Below are positions 10,701 through 18,220 of a DNA stretch of 18,687 nucleotides, in pieces. The DNA is from Chloromonas sp. AAM2. Its lineage: Eukaryota; Chlorophyta; Chlorophyceae; Chlamydomonadales; Chlamydomonadaceae. The stretch spans positions 1 through 18,687 of the forward strand of contig QAXH01005142.1 of the NCBI GenBank assembly GCA_004335635.1, in the 5' to 3' direction. The notes beneath the pieces were generated by a model, which was given only the letters and a program-made list of their open reading frames with translations, searched no databases and was not told the origin of the DNA. A program made the position numbers and the translations under genes. Every line of letters starts with the position of its first letter. Position 1 is the first letter of the stretch.

Positions 10701-13700
10701 GCACCTGTACCCTTTCCTTGACGTGCAGTCTGCCATGCACCTGTGCCCTTTTCTTGATGTGCAGTCTGCCATGCGCCTGTGCCTTATGCTGCACCCCAAT
10801 GCTGCACTTGAAACCTAAGCTATCATTAATACTGATAAGGATTACCAAGGAAACCAACGCACGTGGCAAAACAACGAATGGCAAAATTATGCAGCGAGGC
10901 AGGACAGGCACAGTTTGCCGACAGTGGGATGCAACTGGAGTGCAGCTTGATCGCCTGCGCTGCAACTGCCCGGTACTGCCGCATGTGCTGCCTGCAGTAC
11001 GCGCGGTACGCCATCATGTCACATGTTGTACATCTGGTCAACCGTGACTACGAGGCCATGTGCAGGGTGAGCGAAAACCACAGCCTTACACATTTCGTCG
11101 ATTCACATGCTGAAGTTGGCGAGATACAATCTTACGAATTCCTGTCATTTCACATGACGATGTATTTGATATATGCCGCCTGGTGGTTGTTGATCGGCCC
11201 AGTGTAATTGTTCTCTTGCTAGGCATCTCACCACTGCTGCACACCGTAATCCTGAGCCTTTACAAGATCAACGCTATATTGTAATTGTGATCATAGTCAT
11301 TGTATTGTATTGTTCTCGTCGCCACTGCTGAAACACTGACATCCATGAAAGCACCTTTCTCAGCGGGTATAACTTACATCAGGCAGCTGAGGGTCCAGCA
11401 TCTTGCAACTCATCACATCGTGGCCTATGGCAGACCATGCCCGCGTTGCGACATGTGTCCTCCTATCCAGCATCACCAGGAAGCCCACACAAACTCGGTA
11501 TCCCGCACATGCCTGTCCAGGACTACTACGACCTGCAGTTCATGGACCGCTCGGTGGACACGAGCCCCATCGCCCCGGCCCTGGCCGCCTTCTTCGACGA
11601 CGTGTTGGACCTCAGCGTGTCGCAGCTCAACTTCAAGGCAATTGTGGACGGGCTGGGAGAGGTGCTGTTCAAGTGGGTCGAGGGGGAGTGGCTGAGCCTA
11701 GCCAATGGTCTGATAAACGTGCTTTTAGTCACTGGTCTGATGAACGTGCTTATAGTCACTGGTCCGATGAATGTGCTTATAGTCACTGGTCCGATGAACG
11801 TGCTTATAGTCACTGGTCCGATGAACGTGCTTATAGTCACTGGTCCGATGAACATGCTTATAGTCACTGGTCTGGTTACCGTACTTGAAGCATCGGTCTG
11901 ATCATGGACACTCATGATGAGTTCTGTGGGGCCAACATGTCAACAGTTCATCACGGCATTCAACCTTGTCTGCACAAGATGCTATTGAGACCATGCGCAC
12001 TGCATGTGGGTCACGTGGAAGCAGCTGGGGTTCACCATGATGTGTTCCTGTCCAGATGCATGACATTCAGCTGGGTAAGGCAATGGTTTAGCAAACGCCA
12101 GGAGCAGTCCACCGCGTCTGATCTCACGCACTGCTCTCATGCGTGTAGCGCGCACTGCTCTCATGCGTGTGGCGCGCGCTGCTCTCATGCGTGTGGCGTG
12201 CGCTGCTGTCCAGGTTTCCGTTCCGAGTGCCCGCGTACTACGCGCTGATCCTGCGCTCGCTGACAGTCCTGGAGGGCTTGGCGCTGCAGGCTGACCCACA
12301 GTGAGTCAAGTGTGATGCACAGCATGCTTTGAGTACCTGAGGCCCGTGCACAGGCCCCCAGCCATCTATCGCACCCTGCACTGCCAAATACGCCCGGCAA
12401 AGCACATTAAAGGAAAGCTGGAGTGAGTGGCCCTCGATGCCCGGTGTACCTCTGCGCCCATGCGTAATCAATCCCTCCCTGCTGGTGAACATGTACCCTC
12501 GGCTCCGCGTTCTTATGTACCATGGGTGGTGTGAATGCCTGAGGACCCGTGCACATGTCAGCCACCATCGACACCCAACTGCACATATGAGTGAGGCAAC
12601 ACATTGGGTATTGGGGCATTGGGCACATAATCAATGGGAACTGAGAGGGAACTGAGAGGGAAGTGGGGTGATGTGTTCGGGTGGGGCACAGTCGAATGCC
12701 CCCTAGCACCAACACATGGCGCCTCTTGTTTCAAGCAATAGTCACGTCAGGGTGCCGGGCGACAGTCCTGCCTTGGCACACGTGCCTTCCCCTTTTCTTT
12801 GTGCCATATGGGCCGCTCTGCCACACCTCGTCACTACTCTCCTCTCCCGCCTGCTTGGTTCAGGTACAAGCTGCTGGCCAAGGCCTACCCCTACATGGCC
12901 CGGCGGCTGCTCACGGACCCGGCACCTGAGCTAAGAGGCAGCTTTGAGGACCTGATACTCAAGGTGGGAGTCGGGCAGTGCAGGCTGCATGGGCACACAA
13001 ATTGTCAGAGAAGTGATCGTACAGACAGACAGGGATACTAGGGCAAAGAGTGCCAGGGCAGACAATGGCGTGTATGTGGGCTTGTAGTGCAGGCTTTATG
13101 GGCACACAAGTGATCAGAGAAGTGGCCAGGCAGACAAGGCACAGATATCCTCAACGAGATATCTGTGAAGCGAAACAAAATTGCAGCACCACCGGACATT
13201 CCAGAATATCGACACATTTGCATTTGGCACATTTCACAGGCGAGCGTTAGGTGACAATCCATTAGGTGCATGCATGTGCGATTTTGCCGGATGCGGTCTC
13301 TTGGTGCTGTCTTGGCAGCACAGGGCTTCATCGGAATGATTGATATCCATGACGCACAATCTGAACAGCTTGTGTTTGCCAGAGTCAAATATCAAGGCGC
13401 CAGATTATCAGTGCGAGTCGTATACGTTGATTGTATAGTCGTAAATTGTATAGTCGTGGTGAGTATCTGTGCGCTGCATGCACGCGTGCGCAGAACGGTC
13501 AGTTCCGTTGGAGCCGCCTGGAGAACCTGCTCCGCGAGGGCTCGAAGTCGCAGGACTACGACCCCTCGCAGCTGTGGCTGCTGGCGGAGTGGATCCTGTC
13601 GCCCTCGGCCTCGGGAGTAAGGGAGAGCGTGGTGGCGGAGGTGGCGAGAATGGTGGATGCGTATGCGGCTGGGGACGTGCGGCAAACCATCACACGGAGG

Positions 13701-14543
13701 TAGGGGGTTGGGGGTTAGGGTTTGGAGTTAGGGTTTGAGGATGTGCGGCAGGTAAACGCACAAAGGTGCGGGTGTAACAGACAGGTAAGCCCTGACGGTT
13801 TCGGTGTTTTTGGTGGGATGTGCGGCAGACGAGAGCTGTGAGAGGCCTAAGGAATGGTGCTGGTTTATTAGGGCGTAGCGACGCTTGCATCGACATGGCA
13901 CTCCAGAATTCTTATACTTTGTATGGATTGCATCAGTCACAGGCACGTGTGAACTGCTGTTCGTGTTCAAACAACAGCATACCTGGTACGTGCCTGGTCA
14001 TGACGCCAATCACGTTCAATGGTATGTGCATCCCTGCACCGCAGGTTTGGTAGCTCTTCTGTGGCCGAGCGCCTGGTGCCACCTCAGCCGCAAGAAGCCG
14101 AGGCCTTGTCACGTGCCACACTGTTACTAGAAACGCTCCAGGAGCGCCTAGCCCCGGCCGGCCCCGTGCCCGCACTCGCCTCTGGCCCCGGCCGGGCCCC
14201 CGCTCTCCCGTCCCCCCGGGACGTCCCCTCCCCTTCATCAACCACCAACCCCTCTAGCACTACCAACCCTGCAGCCGTTACAGGGTCGTTTTCACTGCAA
14301 GGCTCAGGGCCGTTTGGTCTGTTGACGCCAGGGGATGTGAGTGCGCTTGTGTCCAAGGGACAGGCGGCAGTGCAAGAGATGGGGCCCCGCTTAGCGCGCC
14401 TAGCACAGGCGCCAGGGGCGGCGGATCTGGCCCAGAGCATGAGCTCACAGCTGGCCAAGCGGTTCACTGCAAGGGCCATCAAGATGTTCTTTGGCTCGCA
14501 GCAACTTGTCTCTGGGGCAGTGGCTGGGGAGGGGAAGCGGTGA
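4592..14543 (+). CDS. ABC1K3: ABC1K3-like atypical kinase (ABC1/UbiB family), whole gene
   Basis: Multi-exon gene for an ABC1/UbiB-type kinase. Exons (secure): 5245-5305, 5723-5841, 6271-6372, 6754-6856, 7105-7190, 7849-8004, 8260-8322, 8887-9027, 9607-9715, 10228-10259, 10608-10646, 10998-11066, 11521-11672, 12214-12300, 12864-12963, 13494-13699, 14045-14543; proposed 5' exons 4592-4790 and 4890-4909. All introns are GT-AG and phases join. The secure part is 707 residues; the full model is 780. Counting from Val at 5245, the family landmarks are KIGQ (91-94), the alanine-rich loop AAASLGQ (151-157), VAVK with the catalytic Lys 173, ELD (225-227), DPHPGN (310-315) and DFG (328-330). No key residue is missing, so it should be catalytically competent. 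The C-terminal half fits plant ABC1K3, a plastoglobule protein acting in prenylquinone/tocopherol metabolism. The family is certain; the ABC1K3 subgroup is likely; plastid location is inferred from the family and the proposed N-terminus. Confidence 0.93.
4890..4909 (+). CDS. ABC1K3: Proposed 20-nt microexon of the ABC1K gene
   Basis: A pyrimidine-rich tract ends in TGCATGCAG at 4889, and a consensus donor GTAAGC starts at 4910, leaving 20 nt. With the G carried over from exon 1 it reads ESGQKGW and ends in phase 0, exactly what the exon at 5245 needs. No family conservation is available to confirm it. Confidence 0.33.
5245..5305 (+). CDS. ABC1K3: ABC1K exon: N-terminal helix before the ABC1 core
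   Basis: Acceptor CACCATGCAG at 5244, donor G|GTGAGT at 5306, phase 1. It encodes a 20-residue stretch containing LSPEMPQLLREM, which joins through a split Gly codon to IKYDPDRLAAVL in the next exon, a junction typical of algal ABC1K proteins. If the acceptor is not used, the frame stays open upstream to ATG codons at 5239 and 5218. Confidence 0.75.
5652..5695. repeat. Telomere-like CCCTAA repeats in an ABC1K intron
   Basis: Two and a half copies of CCCTAA followed at short distance by another CCCTAACCC, all inside the 5306-5722 intron about 30 bases before its acceptor. The tract also supplies pyrimidines for the splice site. Confidence 0.8.
5723..5841 (+). CDS. ABC1K3: ABC1K exon: YDP segment and first core helix
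   Basis: Acceptor CTTTCCCAG at 5722 and donor CAG|GTGTGT at 5842, phase 0. Encodes IKYDPDRLAAVL followed by WPQVYGRALQVATLLGTW, the usual start of the conserved part in plastid ABC1K proteins. An in-frame TAA at 5671-5673 shows the exon cannot extend far upstream. Confidence 0.9.
6124..6169. repeat. 15-bp tandem repeat (3 copies) in an ABC1K intron
   Basis: Three near-perfect copies of GATGTACCTCTACAT in the 5842-6270 intron. Confidence 0.9.
6271..6372 (+). CDS. ABC1K3: ABC1K exon: KxGQ motif
   Basis: Thirty-four codons, phase 0 at both ends, acceptor GGTTCAG and donor CAA|GTGAGT. Encodes QLERAVQLRKLLGKLGASF followed by VKIGQ. The KxGQ motif is the family signature that folds over the active site in ABC1 kinases. 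Confidence 0.95.
6754..6856 (+). CDS. ABC1K3: ABC1K exon: SSRPDLLP and LQDRLP motifs
   Basis: Acceptor CTTCCCAG at 6753, donor G|GTGAGG at 6857, phase 1. Encodes ALSSRPDLLPKVYLDTL and LQDRLPSFP, which directly follow KIGQ in the family. Confidence 0.95.
7105..7190 (+). CDS. ABC1K3: ABC1K exon: alanine-rich nucleotide-binding loop
   Basis: Acceptor GCGTGCAG at 7104, donor CAG|GTGTGT at 7191. Encodes IENELGRSVDEMF and then EEPVAAASLGQ. The alanine-rich loop takes the place of the glycine-rich loop of canonical protein kinases. Confidence 0.95.
7191..7470. repeat. GT-rich and G-rich low-complexity tracts in an ABC1K intron
   Basis: The intron starts with alternating GT (7191-7210) followed by G-runs, and a second GTGTGGGCGTGTG tract with G-runs lies at 7402-7470. 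Both show several runs of three or more G, so G-quadruplex formation in the transcript is possible. Confidence 0.7.
7849..8004 (+). CDS. ABC1K3: ABC1K exon: catalytic lysine (VAVK)
   Basis: Fifty-two codons, acceptor GTGCGCAG, donor CAG|GTGATG, phase 0 at both ends. Encodes VYRATVRATGEEVAVKVQRP, where the Lys of VAVK is the ATP-binding lysine, then a hydrophobic helix containing LLLRRLMGAV. Confidence 0.95.
8170..8234. repeat. CACT/CACC microsatellite before a splice acceptor
   Basis: Imperfect tetranucleotide array of CACT and CACC that merges into the pyrimidine tract of the acceptor at 8259. Confidence 0.9.
8260..8322 (+). CDS. ABC1K3: ABC1K exon: ExD motif
   Basis: Twenty-one codons between the acceptor CCCTCGCAG, which lies just after a CACT microsatellite, and the donor GCG|GTGAGG. 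Encodes LVDEFASRLFAELDYIA; ELD is the ExD motif that contacts the KxGQ segment in this family. Confidence 0.93.
8511..8630. repeat. 10-bp tandem repeat, about 12 copies
   Basis: Copies of TACAACACAG and its variant TACAACTCAG in the 8323-8886 intron, with one irregular copy near 8565-8580. Confidence 0.9.
8887..9027 (+). CDS. ABC1K3: ABC1K exon: NAERF and YTSRRVLTMEWIDG
   Basis: Forty-seven codons, acceptor GGCTCCCAG, donor AAG|GTAACG. Encodes EGHNAERFQQLYG and YTSRRVLTMEWIDGVKLT, the hinge and following strand of the ABC1 domain, strongly conserved in plastid members. Confidence 0.95.
9607..9715 (+). CDS. ABC1K3: ABC1K exon: catalytic loop HADPHPG
   Basis: Acceptor GTCCTTCAG at 9606, donor CAG|GTCAGA at 9716, phase 1. 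Encodes VGIECTLRQLLEHGYFHADP and then HPG. The catalytic-loop Asp is present; the Gly codon is split by the intron and the conserved Asn follows in the next exon. Confidence 0.95.
10228..10259 (+). CDS. ABC1K3: ABC1K exon: 32-nt exon with metal-binding Asn
   Basis: Acceptor TGCATGCAG at 10227, donor CTG|GTAGGT at 10260. Completes the split Gly and encodes NLLATRSGDL, which finishes the DPHPGN motif. Its length is not a multiple of three, so skipping it would break the frame. Confidence 0.9.
10608..10646 (+). CDS. ABC1K3: ABC1K exon: 39-nt exon with the DFG motif
   Basis: Thirteen codons, acceptor TTTTGCAG, donor GAG|GTGAGG, phase 0. Encodes VYLDFGMMSEAPE, whose DFG Asp binds metal. Skipping this exon would keep the frame but remove catalysis. 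Confidence 0.93.
10679..10786. repeat. 36-bp tandem repeat, about 3 copies
   Basis: Three copies at exact 36-bp spacing (AGTCTGCCATGC at 10691, 10727 and 10763) in the 10647-10997 intron. Confidence 0.9.
10998..11066 (+). CDS. ABC1K3: ABC1K exon: HVVHLVNRDYEAM
   Basis: Twenty-three codons between acceptor GCCTGCAG and donor AGG|GTGAGC, phase 0. Encodes YARYAIMSHVVHLVNRDYE and then AMCR, the family segment right after DFG. Confidence 0.93.
11521..11672 (+). CDS. ABC1K3: ABC1K exon: SPIAPALAAFFDD and LNFKAIVDGLG
   Basis: Acceptor TGTCCAG at 11520. I place the donor at AA|GTGGGT (11673, phase 2) because only this gives LFK followed by FPFRVP across the junction, the conserved order. A donor three bases later (TGG|GTCGAG) would throw the next exon out of frame. 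Encodes DTSPIAPALAAFFDD and SQLNFKAIVDGLGEV. The frame also stays open into the intron through a tandem array. Confidence 0.92.
11706..11880. repeat. 27-bp minisatellite, six copies plus a partial
   Basis: Copies start at 11706, 11733, 11760, 11787, 11814 and 11841, with a degenerate one at 11868, each beginning TGGTCYGATRAA. It lies in the 11673-12213 intron. Because 27 is a multiple of three, the array stays open in two plus frames and one minus frame. Confidence 0.95.
12131..12213. repeat. 24-bp tandem repeat ending in a splice acceptor
   Basis: Copies of CTGCTCTCATGCGTGT plus eight bases begin at 12131, 12155, 12179 and 12203; the last, truncated copy reads CTGCTGTCCAG and is the acceptor of the exon at 12214. 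Confidence 0.92.
12214..12300 (+). CDS. ABC1K3: ABC1K exon: FPFRVPAYYALILRSL
   Basis: Acceptor GCTGTCCAG at 12213 sits at the end of a 24-bp tandem array; donor CA|GTGAGT at 12301, phase 2. Encodes FPFRVPAYYALILRSLTVLE and then GLALQADP, nearly invariant among ABC1K3-type proteins. Confidence 0.95.
12864..12963 (+). CDS. ABC1K3: ABC1K exon: YPYMARRLLTDP
   Basis: Acceptor GGTTCAG at 12863, donor AAG|GTGGGA at 12964. Completes a split Gln codon and encodes YKLLAKAYPYMARRLLTDPA, then a helix ending in LILK. Confidence 0.95.
13494..13699 (+). CDS. ABC1K3: ABC1K exon: GQFRWSRLENLL and C-terminal helices
   Basis: Acceptor CGTGCGCAG at 13493, donor AG|GTAGGG at 13700 running straight into a telomere-like repeat, phase 2. 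Encodes NGQFRWSRLENLLREGSK, then helices including LWLLAEWILSP and a V/A-rich segment. The first part is conserved in plastid ABC1K proteins; the rest varies. Confidence 0.93.
13700..13741. repeat. Telomere-like TTAGGG/TTTG tract at a splice donor
   Basis: Degenerate repeats around GGGTTAGGGTTTG and GAGTTAGGGTTTG begin immediately at the 5' end of the 13700-14044 intron, so the donor GTAGGG is itself part of the tract. Confidence 0.8.
14045..14543 (+). CDS. ABC1K3: ABC1K last exon: C-terminal extension and stop
   Basis: Acceptor CACCGCAG at 14044 completes a split Arg codon and the exon runs 165 codons to TGA at 14541-14543. It begins FGSSSVAERLVPP, continues with a Leu-rich helix, then a Pro/Ser/Thr linker (about 14160-14285, with NPSSTTNP), and ends with LTPGDVSALVSKGQAAVQ and AQSMSSQLAKRFTARAIKMF. 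Plant ABC1K3 has a comparable weakly conserved tail; the linker is expanded here. Confidence 0.85.
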
Positions 14544-14785
14544 GAGCTTGCGCACAGACACAGAGTGAAGGGAATCAGAGAGCCCTCAAAAGGGTTTCAG
14601 AGAGCCCTCACGCATAGCCATCCAGGGGCCGCACCGGACGTTTTCTTACGTATCATGTGCTGAGTTGCATTGCTAGCGGATTGCAAACACAATAGCCCGG
14701 CAGGGATGGAAGGCGAAACTAGCATGCTTGTCATTATCATCGTAACCATTTCATGAGAGCAGCAGGAGCCGTGCAGCGATACTTA

Positions 14786-14790
14786 TGTAA
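14786..14790 (+). promoter_or_regulatory. Candidate polyadenylation signal TGTAA
   Basis: TGTAA, the usual signal in volvocine and related green algae, lies 243 bases after the ABC1K stop, followed by an A/T-rich stretch. Five bases occur by chance, so this is tentative. Confidence 0.3.
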
Positions 14791-15749
14791 TAATTTTTGG
14801 GAGCCAGTCCGGCGTGCTTACGATTGGGAGCCCCTGTGTTTGTGGCTACGGTGCTTCTTGTCGCTTTCCATATTCTCATGCCCTTGGCGGCTAGGCAGGG
14901 CGGTGCTGGGCGCTGCGAGCATACATGCTGCCTCAGAGATGAACCTGACACCATAAGCGCACGAGCATTGCAAGATCGAGAGGCAAGGTTTTAGGAGCGT
15001 GTTTTTTTACTGTCTGTTTACTGTACTGTGTGTTTAGTTTATACCGGCTCACGCTCGAGCTTTCACTTTGATTTGAGAGGAAAGCTGTACTCACTGGCGT
15101 GGGCACGCTGTCCTGACTGGCAGGCTCGGTGCTGTTGCATGGTCGAGCTTCCAATCTTGGTGAGAGGTCTGCAAAGGTTTGGCGGAGATGTCTTCTCAGA
15201 CCATGCTGCATCCCAGTACATCTCTGCTTGAGCCGAGCACAAGCCAGGCCCATCACAATTTAGCTGTCGCATGGCTGTTTACCTTCATGGTGATGCCAGG
15301 CAGGTTTTGACAGAGACAAACGATGTTCTAATCTATTCAAGCGAAGGAATCAGCTGAGAAAGAGTGAGAATTGCGTCCGAAATACTGCATCAGTTGGTTT
15401 TCTGATGTTTGTGTGCTTGTCAACGGCAAGCTCTTGATATCTGGGCCACGCAGTTGCGAGGAAATCTAAGGTACTTAAGTGCTTTATTTCGCAGCTTTAC
15501 GAGGTTTGCGTGCTACGATTGAAGCCCTGAAGCTGTGAAATTCGAGCTCTTGGTGATGCTCCATGCTGGCTAAGGCCCTTGGGATTCACTGGAAACCTCA
15601 GTGGTCAGAGGCGGACAGTCTGGATACGTTGCACAACTGAGGGATGCTGTCAGTGCGTCATCAACGCAATGTAGGTGCCGTTGTGCATGCGTCAGCATCA
15701 CTTCACACGATTCATGAACCTTTGCATGTGAACACAAACGCTCAAAATG

Positions 15750-15783
15750 GCAAAAAAAAAGATGTTTGCCAGTTCTGGGACAA
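15750..15783. repeat. Dispersed repeat, second copy at about 3075-3105
   Basis: An A-run followed within a few bases by TGCCAGTTCTGGGACAA occurs here and at 3089-3105, in the same orientation. The exact match is 17 bases, with the A-run conserved nearby, suggesting remnants of one repeat family. Confidence 0.5.
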
Positions 15784-16554
15784 TTTACAAGTATGTGCCC
15801 TGGCACCAGTGTTGCCACATGGACAGGGAGACAACAACGTTCGTGTCGCAATACAGGGTCCAGGGCTAGGCAGCAAGGCAGGATCATGTGTAACAGCAGA
15901 TGATGTGGTACAGTGGACCCTCTCTCTGAACTCTGCACCCCCTTTGCACAGTGACTGAACGTGAGTCTGAAGTAACAGCTGAATCCTCGGCGTGACAGCC
16001 ATGAAAGAGCATTCACAACCCTCCTGTCAACGGTCCAGCTGTCAGGCATGGCATAGGGACTGACCAACACACTGAGTGGTACACCACCATGCATCCGAAC
16101 CTTCCAACGGAATTACTTGAGAAAACATTTGAATGGCTGAAACAGTTGCTGCCAGTCAGCCGATGCACTCCTGCATGTGTTGTTCATGGGTACCGTGCAG
16201 CCGTGTGCACGTCATGACTCGCACGCAAAACCCCGTGTCCTGCATCATTGATTCGACAAAGCCGGCAGCTGCCACCCATAACACCCAGGCCACGCATGAA
16301 GTCGGGCATGCATATGCAGGGTGACTTGAAAAGGCACTTGCTGCACACGTGTGTGCTGCGATTGGCAAATGCGTTCGCATGCGTCGCAAGCTCAGAAAGG
16401 CGCCTGCATATCGCCCCCAGCGCACCCTGAGCATGGCGCATGGCATGAGCCACGAGAAGTGGCCGTACTTTTTAGGCCTGTTAGGCACTTGTTTAGGCAT
16501 TGCACTCAGTCATTAAGTTAATCCGTACTGCAGTTAACAGGCTGGTGCACTATG

Positions 16555-16725
16555 TTACGCTCTGGTCATCCATGGGTTGGATTTCCGCTTTGCCGCCTGC
16601 TCCCTTGCCTCCGCCAGCATGCCCCTGCGCCCGCCCCGCCCCGACGCATGCACCTTGGCCTTGTGCGGCCCGGGCGTGTGCTGCGCTATCAACACGGCCT
16701 GACGGTGTGCCTCCTCCTCCTCAAC
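16555..16725 (-). CDS. uL30m exon 3: basic C-terminal tail
   Basis: Acceptor TTGCTTACAG, then VEEEEAHRQAVLIAQHTPGP, a Gly/Arg patch GRGGRRG and EQAAKRKSNPWMTRA before TAA. Phase 0 matches the donor at 17076, and the acidic start continues the predicted helix of exon 2. Confidence 0.75.
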   Translation of the reverse strand, partial: VEEEEAHRQAVLIAQHTPGPHKAKVHASGRGGRRGMLAEAREQAAKRKSNPWMTRA

Positions 16726-18220
16726 CTGTAAGCAACACATCCGCTAGCTAAGGTCAGCAAAGATCAGAACAGCTAGCACAGAGAAAAGGGGTGAGAAACC
16801 CAGCAGAAACAACCAAACAGCCAGCAAACAAACCTGGTGCATCCTTTAGGTTCACTGAGCAAACAAACAAACAAACAAACAAACAAACAAACAAACAAAC
16901 AAACAAGGCCAGCGATCCAACAAATCAATAGGCAAGCGGGCAGACAAGACAGACTACAACCAGGCCAGTGACACAGTGCAAGGTGGCGTGTCCAAGCAAG
17001 ACAAGTATTCGCATGATACCTCCCACAAGGTGCAGTCACAAGCAGCCCATGCTGTCCCTCTCAACCCGTCGCACACCTGCTTTCTTCGCATTTCCACAAT
17101 CTGCTGATTGACGACGGCAACTTCCGGGTGGTACAGCCCGCTGCGCTCCACCAACCGCCTCCGCTTTGCAAGCAGAGGGACGATCTGCTCTGCGAGGGAC
17201 GGCCCTATGGCCGGTTCGGCGTACTGTGTGGCCTGCCCATGCGGCAAGGGTGTCATGTGCTCCTGTAAGTGAGGCTCGAGCAGGGCTGATTGAAGGGGCT
17301 GCACCGCTAAGGTAGGTGCTGTTGCCTGCTGTGCTATGCGTAAGCTCATGGGAGTGACAGGGGGGATCCAACGGGGTCTGGGCTGCTGGCTGTTTTGCTG
17401 AAATTCAGGAGGCCGGGAGGGAGGAGGTCTTGCTCGCTGCTGTTGTTCCTGCTGCTGCTGTTGGTGATGTTGTTCGGCCTGTGTGATGTGCAGGGGCTTG
17501 TGCTGCACTATCCAAGGGTCTCTGTTGAGCTGTTCGTAGTGCCGTTTCATTTCGCGCAGGTAGAACATGCGATCCGTTTCTACGATGACCAAGTGCGAGA
17601 TCTGTATGGCATGGGTGTGTCACACAGTGATGTGGTGATGACACAAAGGATCAACTGCAGGGTTGGTTCCAAACAAATGTCCAAGGTATGGTCACGTGGT
17701 GGCTGCAGTAGTTGTGATGGGTGCTTACTACGGGAACAAGAAGCATCGCCAGCACACCAGGCAATTATAGGAACAGGGTGTGGATGGGAAGGGTACTCGG
17801 TACATTAACGTGCTGGGTAGCGAGTCATTGATTACTCCTGGATGCAGAGCTTAACTGCAACTTGGATAGTGATACAATAGCATTCTGCGCGCCGCTGGAT
17901 GAATTGGAAACAGTGTCAACAGCCCTGCACGCTGCATCAAGACCCCCTATCCCTCCACCCCTAGGACATCTTACCTTTCCAAGCATGCCACGTATTGATT
18001 CATTATTTGGCTTCTCCACACAGTGGTGTCTGACACGTAAGCCCAGCGCCTCCACGATGCGCCTGTGCTGGTCTGGCTTACCCGCCATGCCACGGCGTAG
18101 GGTAACGAACAAGGAGCGCACATATTCACCAGACATCTTGCTGCAGGAAGCGCTATGAGCCCATGCGCCGCCAATTCTGGCTACCATTGGCCTCAGCAAC
18201 AGGTCCTGAAATCGCCGCAT
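16555..18220 (-). CDS. Mitochondrial large-subunit ribosomal protein uL30 with long C-terminal extension
   Basis: Three exons on the minus strand: 18220-17975, 17601-17077 and 16725-16555, all phase 0, 313 residues. ATG at 18220 is chosen because MRRFQDLLLRPMVARIGGAW looks like a mitochondrial presequence. The uL30 fold follows: LFVTLRRGMAGKPDQHRRI, then ALGLRVRHHCVEKPN, then IRGMLGK joined across intron 1 to ISHLVIVETD (residues about 33-93), matching the family's leading strand, LGLRK-type helix and RGM motif. After it comes YLREMKRHYEQLN, a Gln-rich run (123-137), a Pro/Gln linker and a charged helical tail ending KRKSNPWMTRA. Bacterial L30 has about 60 residues; this extension of roughly 200 is unusual. 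Plastid ribosomes generally lack L30, which favours mitochondria. Confidence 0.85.
16860..16905. repeat. CAAA microsatellite, about 11 copies, in uL30m intron 2
   Basis: Uninterrupted CAAA units on the plus strand, that is, a TTTG run in the uL30m pre-mRNA. Confidence 0.95.
17077..17601 (-). CDS. uL30m exon 2: end of the core and Q/P-rich extension
   Basis: Acceptor CCATACAG precedes ISHLVIVETDRMFYLREMKR, which completes the core. There follow a Gln-rich run (17437-17481), a Pro-rich linker with PPPSRPPEFQQ, and a helical segment with LLAKRRRLVERSGLYHP; donor CAG|GTGTGC. The core junction is certain; the extension is supported by an uninterrupted 175-codon frame. Confidence 0.82.
17975..18220 (-). 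CDS. uL30m exon 1: presequence and core
   Basis: Eighty-two codons from ATG at 18220 to the consensus donor AAG|GTAAGA. Carries the Arg-rich presequence and most of the uL30 domain, ending RGMLGK. Confidence 0.87.

Larger units (their letters stand above)
14544..16554. other. Convergent intergenic region without a supported gene
   Basis: Lies between the stops of the plus-strand kinase and the minus-strand uL30m gene. The first part is the kinase 3' UTR and contains a 14-bp direct repeat (TCAGAGAGCCCTCA at 14574 and 14597). A 174-codon minus frame at 15570-16094 has no recognisable domain but contains one copy of a dispersed repeat. Nothing else is supported. Confidence 0.6.

Noticed and set aside
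11706..11880. Array as CRISPR
   Set aside because: Direct head-to-tail units without variable spacers, inside a eukaryotic intron.
14084..14482. 132-codon minus-strand open frame
   Set aside because: Antisense shadow of the last kinase exon, caused by GC-rich codons.
15570..16094. 174-codon minus-strand open frame
   Set aside because: Rich in Cys and His with no domain, no linked exons, and overlapping a dispersed repeat; kept only as context.
16773..17039. Minus frame with repeated VCLF
   Set aside because: Translation of the TTTG microsatellite in uL30m intron 2.
17395..17808. Plus-strand Leu-rich open frame
   Set aside because: Antisense of the Gln-rich run in uL30m (CAG/CAA read as CTG/TTG).
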